Assembly: GCF_001667275.1 (NCBI RefSeq)
Contig: NZ_LZHV01000061.1
Coordinates: 248,001 to 312,000, forward strand
Source: Mycobacterium sp. ACS4054
Lineage (GTDB): Bacteria; Actinomycetota; Actinomycetes; Mycobacteriales; Mycobacteriaceae
Length of the DNA stretch: 64,000 nt
Direction: 5' to 3'
Shown here piece by piece: positions 18,546-25,406 of this stretch (positions are counted from its first letter, which is position 1; the number at the start of each line of letters is the position of its first letter). The notes under the pieces are model-generated. The model ran no database searches and was not told where the DNA came from. It worked only from the letters and a program-made list of their open reading frames with translations. The translations under genes were made by a program, and so were the position numbers.

Positions 18546-19685
18546 TTAACGGGCCGCCAGCCCGGCCAACCGCAGCGCCAGCTGCCGCCGCACCGCGGGA
18601 AACCGTGCGGCCAGCCGCATTCCCGCGTTGCGCAGGGGTCGCAGCGGGCGCGGCAGCGTCGAGACCCGGGTTAGCCGCCCCGTCAGTTTCAGCACCCGCT
18701 CGGCGCGCTCGCGCTGGGTGGCGCTGTAGGCGTCCAGCGCGGCGACCAGGTCGCCGCGCAGGACCTCGGCGAGCGCCCCGGCCAGCGCCGCCGCGTCGGC
18801 GATGCCCAGGTTCATGCCCTGGCCCCCGGCGGGGCTGTGCACGTGGGCCGCGTCGCCGGCCAGCAGCAGCCGGCCGGCCCGGTAGCTGTCGGCGACGCGG
18901 TGATGGATGTGGAACCGCGACCCCCAGACCAGCTCGGTGACCACCGTTCGCCCCGGGCCGAAGCCCCGGGCGTCCAGCAGCGCCTGCACGAACTCGGCCG
19001 ACGGCCGCTCGGGCGCGTCGGCCGTCGGCGCGACGACGCGGAAGATGTCGCCGGGCAGCGGCGCCAGCACCGTCAGGCCGTCCTTGGCGTAGAACAGGAT
19101 CACCTCGTTGCGCGGCGCCTCGCCGGTCACCCGGACGTCGGCCAGCGTGAACGATTCGGCGAATTCCCCGCCCCGGAAGCCGATTCCGGCTTGCGCGCGC
19201 ACGGTGCTGTGCATGCCGTCCGCGCCGACGGCATAGCGCGCCCTGATGGTGTCGCCGTCGTCGAACGTCGCCGTGACACCGTCGGCGTCCTGGGTGATGC
19301 GGCTCAGCGCCTTGGGCCGGACCACGTCGCCGCCGAGTTCGCGGAGCCGCTCGAGCAGCAGCCGCTCGGTGTCGGCCTGGGACAGCATCAGCGTGTACGG
19401 GTGGGCCGAGGGCAGCGCGTCGAAGTCGACGGGCATCAGGATGCGCCGGCCCTGCCGCATGGTGAATCGCGGTGCGATCAGCCCCGCCTTGACCATCCGC
19501 CGGGACACGTCGAGCTCTTCGAGCACCTCCAGGGTGCGGGCGTTGACGGCGGCGGCGCGCGACGTGTGGGCGCCGGCCGCCATTTTGTCGACCACGGTCA
19601 CCCCGATTCCGCGGCGCAGCAGTGCGGCCGCGAGCGTCAGACCGGTCGGACCTGCGCCTACCACCAGGACATCGGTGTCTTGCAT
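18546..19685 (-). CDS. FAD-dependent aromatic monooxygenase (PHBH family)
   Basis: 379 residues of the class A flavin monooxygenase family: N-terminal VLVVGAGPTGLTLAAALLRR, the second FAD/NADPH motif YAVGADGMHSTVRAQAGI, and the GD motif RLLLAGDAAHVHSPAGGQG. It should hydroxylate an aromatic or polyketide-like substrate with NADPH and O2. GGAGAGGAG precedes ATG 19685. It is divergent from a TetR gene with dyads in between, so it is the likely target of that repressor. I do not recall an equivalent between prrA and accD3 in M. tuberculosis. Confidence 0.88.
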   Translation of the reverse strand: MQDTDVLVVGAGPTGLTLAAALLRRGIGVTVVDKMAAGAHTSRAAAVNARTLEVLEELDVSRRMVKAGLIAPRFTMRQGRRILMPVDFDALPSAHPYTLMLSQADTERLLLERLRELGGDVVRPKALSRITQDADGVTATFDDGDTIRARYAVGADGMHSTVRAQAGIGFRGGEFAESFTLADVRVTGEAPRNEVILFYAKDGLTVLAPLPGDIFRVVAPTADAPERPSAEFVQALLDARGFGPGRTVVTELVWGSRFHIHHRVADSYRAGRLLLAGDAAHVHSPAGGQGMNLGIADAAALAGALAEVLRGDLVAALDAYSATQRERAERVLKLTGRLTRVSTLPRPLRPLRNAGMRLAARFPAVRRQLALRLAGLAAR

Positions 19686-19711
19686 GGCCGGCTCCTCTCC
19701 CTCGTGGGTAG

Positions 19712-19727
19712 GTCAACGCTTGTTGAC
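19712..19727. promoter_or_regulatory. TetR operator 1: GTCAAC-GCTT-GTTGAC
   Basis: A perfect dyad with 6-bp arms, 27 bp before the monooxygenase ATG. It is the first of two near-identical dyads in the divergent region. Confidence 0.65.
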
Positions 19728-19759
19728 ATACCTCCATGCTGGCGCGCCGGCGGCGCTAT

Positions 19760-19775
19760 GTCAACAGCTGTTGGC
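19760..19775. promoter_or_regulatory. TetR operator 2: GTCAAC-AGCT-GTTGGC
   Basis: A second dyad with one arm mismatch, centred 48 bp from the first. It lies just upstream of the tetR -10 hexamer TACAAT (19777-19782). A further half-site GTTGGC lies at 19784-19789, abutting the start codon. A minus-strand TTGACA with a weak CAGCAT 17 bp on would be the monooxygenase promoter, so both promoters would be blocked by bound repressor. Confidence 0.6.
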
Positions 19776-19789
19776 CTACAATCGTTGGC

Positions 19790-20341
19790 ATGAGAAGGTC
19801 GTCGGACGAGACGAAGGCGGTAATTCTGGCGGCGGCCCGCGAGCGATTCGGCGCCGTGGGTTTTCAGGGCGCGACCATTCGGGCGATCGCCGCGGACGCC
19901 GGGATCGATCCCGCGATGGTCATGCGGTACTACGGCAGCAAGGACAAACTGTTCGCCGCCGCCGCCGAGTTCGACCTGCGCTTTCCCGACCTGGCCGCGG
20001 CCGACCCGGCGCAGGTCGGGCGCTCGCTGGTCCGGCACTTTCTCGAACGCTGGGAGGGTGACGAGGCGCTGGTGATCCTGCTGCGGTCCAGCGCCACCAA
20101 TGGCGAAGCGGCGCAACGGATGCAGGAGATCTTCGGAAGCCAGATCGAACCGCTGGTGGCGTCCTTCGTGCCGCCGAGCGACGTCGGTGTGCGGGCCGGG
20201 CTGATCGCGACGCAGATCCTGGGAATGGCCTTGTGCCGCTTCGTGTTACGGCTGCCGCCGGTCGTCGAGCTGAGCCGGGAGGAGATCGTGGAGTGGCTGG
20301 GCCCGACGATTCAGCGCTACCTCGGGCTGCCGGAGGGCTGA
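19790..20341 (+). CDS. TetR family transcriptional regulator
   Basis: 183 residues. The N-terminal helix-turn-helix reads FQGATIRAIAADAGIDPAMVMRYYGSKDKLF (about 24-54, quoted by its helix boundaries), and the C-terminal half is an all-helical ligand/dimerisation domain of the TetR_C type. ATG 19790 is exactly 7 nt after the TACAAT hexamer, so the mRNA is probably leaderless. It probably represses itself and the divergent monooxygenase through the GTCAAC/GTTGAC dyads. Confidence 0.9.
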   Translation: MRRSSDETKAVILAAARERFGAVGFQGATIRAIAADAGIDPAMVMRYYGSKDKLFAAAAEFDLRFPDLAAADPAQVGRSLVRHFLERWEGDEALVILLRSSATNGEAAQRMQEIFGSQIEPLVASFVPPSDVGVRAGLIATQILGMALCRFVLRLPPVVELSREEIVEWLGPTIQRYLGLPEG

Positions 20342-20374
20342 GTCGCGAGACGTCAGGTCAGCCCGCGCCTCGAG

Positions 20375-20423
20375 ACATAAACCACACACTCTCGCCACGG
20401 CGTGTCGTGTGTGTGGTTTATGT
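20375..20423. repeat. long inverted repeat (15-bp perfect arms, 19-nt loop)
   Basis: ACATAAACCACACAC at 20375-20389 is exactly complementary to GTGTGTGGTTTATGT at 20409-20423. It sits between the convergent tetR and accD3 genes. The AT-rich arms stand out from the local GC-rich DNA. It may be a bidirectional terminator or a small mobile hairpin. Confidence 0.7.
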
Positions 20424-20443
20424 GTCGCGAAAGCCGCCGGCCG

Positions 20444-21916
20444 TCACGGCAGCCCGATGCGGCGGTAGCGCCCCAATCGGGCGGCCAGGCGCTCGTCGTC
20501 GGGGAGCGCGCGCAGCCCCCGCAGTTCGGCGGCGATGGCGCGCGAGAGCCGGTGGCAGAACTCGACCGGCTCGTCGGCCGCGTCGGGATGCTCGGGCACG
20601 ACGGCGTCGACGATGCCCGAGGCCAGCAGGTCGGCGGACCGGATGCCTTGCGCCGCAGCGAGTTCCGCGGCGTGGTCGGTGTCGCGGAAGACGATCGCGC
20701 TCGCGCCCTCCGGCGGCAGCGGCGCCAGCCAGCCGTGCAACGCACACAGCACCCGATCGGCGGGCACCATCGCCAGCGCCGGCCCGCCGCTGCCCTGCCC
20801 GAGCAACACCGACACCGTCGGGGTATCGAGGGTCACCAGCTCGGCCAGGCACTGGGCGATCTGCCCGGCCAGCCCGCCCTGTTCGGCCTCGGCCGACAGC
20901 GCGGGGCCGGCGGTGTCGATCACCAGCACCAGCGGCAGTCGCAGCTCGGCGGCCAGCGCCATGCCGCGCCGGGCCTCCCGCAGCGACGCGGGCCCCACCA
21001 TCCCGCCCGTCACCCGCTGCTGGCCGAGCACCACCGCGGGCTGGCCGGCGAACCGGGCCAGCGCCAACAGCGTCGTCGCCGCCTCGCCCTGGCCCGTGCC
21101 CGACAGCAACACCGGGTCGGTGGCGCCGTGGCGCAGCAGCAGCCCGACGCCCGGGCGGTCCGGGCGTCGGGAGGCCACCACCGAGTCCCACGCCGGCACG
21201 TCGGGGGGCGGCGCGGGCGGCGGTGGCGCCGGCAGGGGCTCGGGCGGGTCGGCGATGACCGTCAGCGCGCGGTCCAGCATCCGGCGCAGCTCACCCACCG
21301 GGACGACACCGTCGATCACGCCGTGGCGCTGCAGGTTCTCCGCCGTCTGGACGCCCGCGGGAAAGGGTTCGCCATAGAGCAGCTGGTACACCCGTGGCCC
21401 GAGGAACCCGATCAGCGCGCCGGGCTCGGCGACCGTGACGTGCCCCAGCGAACCCCACGACGCGAACACGCCGCCGGTGGTCGGGTTGCGCAGGTAGACC
21501 AGGTAGGGCAGGTGGGCGCGGGTGTGCAGGCGGACGGCGGCGGCGATCTTCACCATCTGCAGAAAGGCGACCGTGCCCTCCTGCATGCGGGTGCCGCCGG
21601 AGCTCGGCGACGCCAGCAGCGGCAGCCCCTCGGCGGTCGCCCGCTGCACCGCGATGGTTATCCGTTCGGCGGCCGCCACCCCGATCGAGCCGCCGAGAAA
21701 GCCGAACTCGCAGACCACCACCGCCACCCGGCGCCCGAAGATCCGGCCCTCGCCGGTCAGCACCGATTCGTCCAGGCCGCTGGCCGCCCGCGCGTCGGCC
21801 AGCTCGCGCGCGTACGCCTCGCTGACCGGGATGGCGAGCGGCTCGCTGTCCCAGCGGACGAAAGAGCCCTCGTCCAGCACCGCGTCCCGCAGCTGAGCAG
21901 CCGTGATACGACTCAC
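20444..21916 (-). CDS. accD3: acetyl/propionyl-CoA carboxylase beta subunit, fused carboxyltransferase
   Basis: 490 residues holding both halves of the carboxyltransferase fold. The N-terminal half has LASPSSGGTRMQEG and NPTTGGVFASWGSLGH (the acyl-CoA oxyanion region). The C-terminal half has VTGGMVGPASLREARRGM and IDTAGPALSAEAEQGGL (biotin side). It transfers CO2 from carboxybiotin to an acyl-CoA, with an AccA subunit encoded elsewhere; the exact substrate of AccD3 is unsettled. Near residues 215-260 is a Pro-rich linker. GTG 21916 has TAGCCT 6 nt upstream, so it is probably leaderless. Confidence 0.9.
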   Translation of the reverse strand: MSRITAAQLRDAVLDEGSFVRWDSEPLAIPVSEAYARELADARAASGLDESVLTGEGRIFGRRVAVVVCEFGFLGGSIGVAAAERITIAVQRATAEGLPLLASPSSGGTRMQEGTVAFLQMVKIAAAVRLHTRAHLPYLVYLRNPTTGGVFASWGSLGHVTVAEPGALIGFLGPRVYQLLYGEPFPAGVQTAENLQRHGVIDGVVPVGELRRMLDRALTVIADPPEPLPAPPPPAPPPDVPAWDSVVASRRPDRPGVGLLLRHGATDPVLLSGTGQGEAATTLLALARFAGQPAVVLGQQRVTGGMVGPASLREARRGMALAAELRLPLVLVIDTAGPALSAEAEQGGLAGQIAQCLAELVTLDTPTVSVLLGQGSGGPALAMVPADRVLCALHGWLAPLPPEGASAIVFRDTDHAAELAAAQGIRSADLLASGIVDAVVPEHPDAADEPVEFCHRLSRAIAAELRGLRALPDDERLAARLGRYRRIGLP

Positions 21917-21922
21917 GAGACG

Positions 21923-21936
21923 AGGCTATATAGGGT
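21923..21936. promoter_or_regulatory. back-to-back -10 elements of accD3 (-) and echA6 (+)
   Basis: Only 27 bp separate GTG 21916 (minus) from ATG 21944 (plus). TAGCCT (minus, 21928-21923) is 6 nt from the accD3 start, and TAGGGT (plus, 21931-21936) is 7 nt from the echA6 start. Both transcripts would be leaderless and the polymerases could not bind at once. Confidence 0.5.
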
Positions 21937-21943
21937 GGCTGCC

Positions 21944-22675
21944 ATGATCGGTGTTACCCAGGCCGAAGCCGTGCTGACCATTGAGCTGCGGCGGCCCGAG
22001 CGCCGCAATGCCCTCAACTCCCAGCTGGTGGAGGAGCTGCGGGAGGCCTTCCAGAAGGCGAGCGACGGGACCGTCCGGGCCATCGTGCTGACCGGCCAGG
22101 GCACGGCGTTCTGCGCGGGCGCCGACCTGAGCGGCGACGCGTTCGCCGCCGACTACCCCGACCGGCTCATCGAGCTGCACAGGGTGATGGACACCACGCT
22201 GATCCCGGTGATCGCCGCCGTCAACGGCCCCGCGATCGGCGCGGGCCTGCAACTGGCCATGCAATGCGATCTGCGGGTCGTCGCGCCGGAGGCGTTCTTC
22301 CAGTTCCCCACGTCGAAATACGGCCTGGCCCTTGACAACTGGAGCATCCGGCGGCTGTCATCGCTGGTCGGTCACGGCCGCGCCCGGGCCATGCTGCTCA
22401 CCGCGGAGAAGCTCACCGCCGACGTCGCGCTGCAGACCGGGATGGCCAACCGCATCGGGACGCTGGCCGACGCCCAGGCCTGGGCCGCCGAGATCGCCGG
22501 CCTGGCGCCGTTGGCGATTCAGCACGCCAAGCGGGTGCTGAACGACGACGGCGCCATCGAGGAGGCCGCCCCCGAGCACAAGGAGCTCTTCGACCGGGCT
22601 TGGGGCAGCCAGGACGTCATCGAAGCCCAGGTCGCGCGCATCGAGAAGCGGCCGCCGAAGTTCCAGGGGGCCTGA
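21944..22675 (+). CDS. echA6: enoyl-CoA hydratase-like EchA6
   Basis: 243 residues of the crotonase fold with GQGTAFCAGADLSGD as the first oxyanion loop and AAVNGPAIGAGLQLAM as the second. The usual catalytic glutamates are not at their positions. That agrees with reports that M. tuberculosis EchA6 is a non-catalytic acyl-CoA binder feeding FAS-II. Length equals what I recall for Rv0905. It heads a run of plus-strand genes to ctpE. Confidence 0.9.
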   Translation: MIGVTQAEAVLTIELRRPERRNALNSQLVEELREAFQKASDGTVRAIVLTGQGTAFCAGADLSGDAFAADYPDRLIELHRVMDTTLIPVIAAVNGPAIGAGLQLAMQCDLRVVAPEAFFQFPTSKYGLALDNWSIRRLSSLVGHGRARAMLLTAEKLTADVALQTGMANRIGTLADAQAWAAEIAGLAPLAIQHAKRVLNDDGAIEEAAPEHKELFDRAWGSQDVIEAQVARIEKRPPKFQGA

Positions 22676-22680
22676 CGGTC

Positions 22681-23790
22681 ATGCTGCGGGGGGCGCTGCG
22701 ACTGGCCGCCGGTACGGCGTCGCTGGCGGCCGGTGGCTGGGTGGTGCGGGCGCTGCACGGCGCGCCGGCGGCCCTCGGGGCTCACCCCGCGTCGATCCGG
22801 GCGGTGACGGAGGCATCACCGAACTACCGCGACGGCGTCTTCGTCAACCTCGAGCCCGCCTCCGAGTCCACGATGGACCGCGAGGAACTGCGGCTCGTGC
22901 TGTGGGAGCTGATCGCGAACCGCAGCGTGGGCCGGCCGGCGGCGCCGATCCCGTTGGCCGCGCCGGCGATCTTCGACGGCGATCCCGGGCGGCTGGCCGT
23001 CAGCTGGTTCGGTCACTCGACGGCGCTGCTGGAGATCGACGGCTACCGGGTGCTCACCGACCCGGTGTGGAGCGACCGGTGTTCCCCCTCGGACATCGTC
23101 GGCCCGCAGCGGCTGCATCCGCCGCCGGTGCAGCTGGAGGGGCTGCCCGCCGTCGATGCGGTGGTGATCAGCCACGACCACTACGACCACCTGGACATCG
23201 ACACGGTGGCGGCGCTGGCCCGCACGCAGCGGGCCCCGTTCTTCGTGCCGCTGGGCGTCGGCGCCCACTTGCGCGCGTGGGGCATCCCCGAGCACCGGAT
23301 TGTCGAACTTGACTGGCATCAGAGCCAGCAGGTGGACCAGTTGACCATCACTTGCATGCCGGCGCGGCACTTTTCGGGCCGCTTCCTGGACCGCAACACC
23401 ACGCTGTGGGCGTCGTGGGCCTTCGCCGGGCCGAACCATCGCGCGTATTTCGGCGGAGACACCGGCTACACCAAGAGCTTCGCGCACATCGGCGAAGAGC
23501 ATGGACCGTTCGACCTGACCCTACTGCCCATCGGCGCCTACAACACCGCATGGCCGGACGTGCACATGAATCCCGAGGAGGCGGTGCGCGCGCACCGGGA
23601 TCTCACCGAGGTGGGGTTGCTCGTGCCGATCCACTGGGGCACCTTCCGGCTGGCACCGCACCCGTGGGCCGAGCCGGTGGAACGCCTGCTCGTCGCCGCG
23701 GGAACCGAACGGGTCAACGTGGCCGTCCCCGCCCCCGGCCAACGCATCGATCCCGCGGCGGTGAAATCGAATCCCTGGTGGCGGCTCTGA
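22681..23790 (+). CDS. MBL-fold hydrolase, NAPE-PLD/UlaG-like (Rv0906-like)
   Basis: 369 residues. A hydrophobic N-terminus (about 5-24) could be a signal or anchor. The metal site HxHxDH is seen in VVISHDHYDHLDID, followed by MPARHFSGR, YFGGDTGYTKSF and PIHWGTF, the layout of NAPE-hydrolysing phospholipase D-like lactonases. It probably hydrolyses a phospholipid or lactone bond. It starts 5 nt after echA6, so they are co-transcribed. Confidence 0.85.
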   Translation: MLRGALRLAAGTASLAAGGWVVRALHGAPAALGAHPASIRAVTEASPNYRDGVFVNLEPASESTMDREELRLVLWELIANRSVGRPAAPIPLAAPAIFDGDPGRLAVSWFGHSTALLEIDGYRVLTDPVWSDRCSPSDIVGPQRLHPPPVQLEGLPAVDAVVISHDHYDHLDIDTVAALARTQRAPFFVPLGVGAHLRAWGIPEHRIVELDWHQSQQVDQLTITCMPARHFSGRFLDRNTTLWASWAFAGPNHRAYFGGDTGYTKSFAHIGEEHGPFDLTLLPIGAYNTAWPDVHMNPEEAVRAHRDLTEVGLLVPIHWGTFRLAPHPWAEPVERLLVAAGTERVNVAVPAPGQRIDPAAVKSNPWWRL

Positions 23791-23816
23791 TCCGGGGGCC
23801 CGGCAACTCCCCGGGC

Positions 23817-23822
23817 TAGAGT
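23817..23822 (+). promoter_or_regulatory. -10 element for leaderless serine hydrolase gene
   Basis: TAGAGT, 6 nt before ATG 23829, giving an internal promoter for the lipoprotein-ctpE pair. Confidence 0.4.
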
Positions 23823-23828
23823 GCCGCC

Positions 23829-25406
23829 ATGACGAAACGCGCGGCCGCGGCCGCCGCCGCGGTGCTGCTCGGCGTGACCGGATGCGGGCCCGCACAGCCG
23901 GCCTCCAGCCCGCCCGCGCTCTCTGACGCACCGCCCAACGAGGTGTCCGGTCTGGCGATCCCCGCCGGCCGCATCGACGACGCCGTCGCTAAGGTCGACG
24001 GCCTGGCCGGCGACCTGATGAAAGCCACCGGCGCCCCGGGGATGGCCGTGGCCATCGTCCACGGCGGAAAAGTGCTGTACGCCAAGGGTTTCGGACTCAG
24101 AGATGTCAGCAAGGGACAAGGGCAGGACAACAAGGTGGACGCCGACACCGTCTTCCAGTTGGCCTCGGTCTCCAAATCGGTCGGCGCTACGGTGGTCGCG
24201 CACGAAGTCAGCGACCACGTCGTCGCATGGGACACCCCGGTGACGTCCAAGCTGCCGTGGTTCGCGCTGAGCGATCCGTACGTCACCGGCCACGTGACGG
24301 TCGGCGACTTGTACTCGCACCGTTCCGGGCTGCCCGACCACGCCGGCGACAAACTCGAAGACCTCGGCTACGACCGTCGCCAGACCCTCGAGCGGCTGAA
24401 GTACCTGCCGCTGGCCCCATTTCGGGCCAGCTACGCCTACACCAACTACGGCGTGACCGCCGCGGCCGAGGCGGTGGCCGCCGCGGCGGGCAAGTCGTGG
24501 GAGGACCTGTCCGACGAGGTGCTCTACCGCCCGCTGGGAATGACGTCGACCAGCTCGCGCTTCGCCGACTTCGTCGCGCGGCCCAACCGCGCGGTCAACC
24601 ACATCAAGGTCGCCGACAAGTGGGAGCCCCGATTCCAGCGCGATCCCGATCCCCAGTCGCCGGCCGGGGGCGTTAGTTCGTCGGTGAACGACATGGCCCG
24701 CTGGCTGATGATGTTGCTGGGCAACGGAACCTACAACGGACAGCGGGTCGCGTCGGCGGAGGCCTTGCTGCCGGCCATCAGCCCGCAGACGGTGTCGGTG
24801 CCCGCGTCGACGCCCAAGGGGCGCTCGGGTTTCTACGGATACGGCTTCAACGCGTCGGTGGACTCCTCGGGGCGCACCGAATACAGCCATTCCGGCGCTT
24901 TCGATTTGGGCGCGGCGACCAACTTCGTGGTGCTGCCCTCCGAGGATCTGGGCATCGTCGCGCTGACGAACGGCGCCCCCTACGGCATCCCGGAAACCCT
25001 GACGGCCCAGTTCATGGACCTCGTGCAATACGGCCAGATCCGCGAGGATTGGGCCGCCCTCTACAAGAAGGCGATCGGCTGGCTGAACAATCCGCTGGGC
25101 TCGCTGGTGGGCAAGCAGCCACCCGCCACCCCCGCCCCGGCCAGACCGCTGCGCGACTACGCCGGCGTCTACGCCAGCGACTACTGGGGCCCGGCCGTCG
25201 TCACCGAACGCGACGGCGCCCTGCAACTGGCGATGGGGCCGAAGAACCGGACGGTCGCCCTGACGCACTGGGACGGCGACACCTTCACCTTCGGTCTGGT
25301 CGACGAAAACGCCCCGCCCGGAACGGTTTCCAAGGCCGTGTTCGCCGGGAACACCCTGAACCTGGAGTACTACGACTCGGACAAGTTGGGAACGTTCACC
25401 CGATGA
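23829..25406 (+). CDS. serine hydrolase lipoprotein, class C beta-lactamase-like (Rv0907-like)
   Basis: 525 residues. The N-terminus MTKRAAAAAAAVLLGVTGC is a lipoprotein signal ending in a lipobox. The serine hydrolase site is S113-V-S-K116, with the YxN motif in AYTNYGVTAA and a C-terminal HSGAF in place of the KTG/HxG motif. A DUF3471-like domain forms the last ~110 residues. It is likely an esterase or peptidase on the outer face of the membrane, not a true beta-lactamase. The stop overlaps the ctpE start (ATGA). Confidence 0.85.
   Translation: MTKRAAAAAAAVLLGVTGCGPAQPASSPPALSDAPPNEVSGLAIPAGRIDDAVAKVDGLAGDLMKATGAPGMAVAIVHGGKVLYAKGFGLRDVSKGQGQDNKVDADTVFQLASVSKSVGATVVAHEVSDHVVAWDTPVTSKLPWFALSDPYVTGHVTVGDLYSHRSGLPDHAGDKLEDLGYDRRQTLERLKYLPLAPFRASYAYTNYGVTAAAEAVAAAAGKSWEDLSDEVLYRPLGMTSTSSRFADFVARPNRAVNHIKVADKWEPRFQRDPDPQSPAGGVSSSVNDMARWLMMLLGNGTYNGQRVASAEALLPAISPQTVSVPASTPKGRSGFYGYGFNASVDSSGRTEYSHSGAFDLGAATNFVVLPSEDLGIVALTNGAPYGIPETLTAQFMDLVQYGQIREDWAALYKKAIGWLNNPLGSLVGKQPPATPAPARPLRDYAGVYASDYWGPAVVTERDGALQLAMGPKNRTVALTHWDGDTFTFGLVDENAPPGTVSKAVFAGNTLNLEYYDSDKLGTFTR

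Noticed and set aside
20402..21943. Upstream extension of the echA6 frame across accD3
   Set aside because: It is antisense to accD3. The EchA6 fold starts at ATG 21944, which has a well-spaced -10 hexamer.
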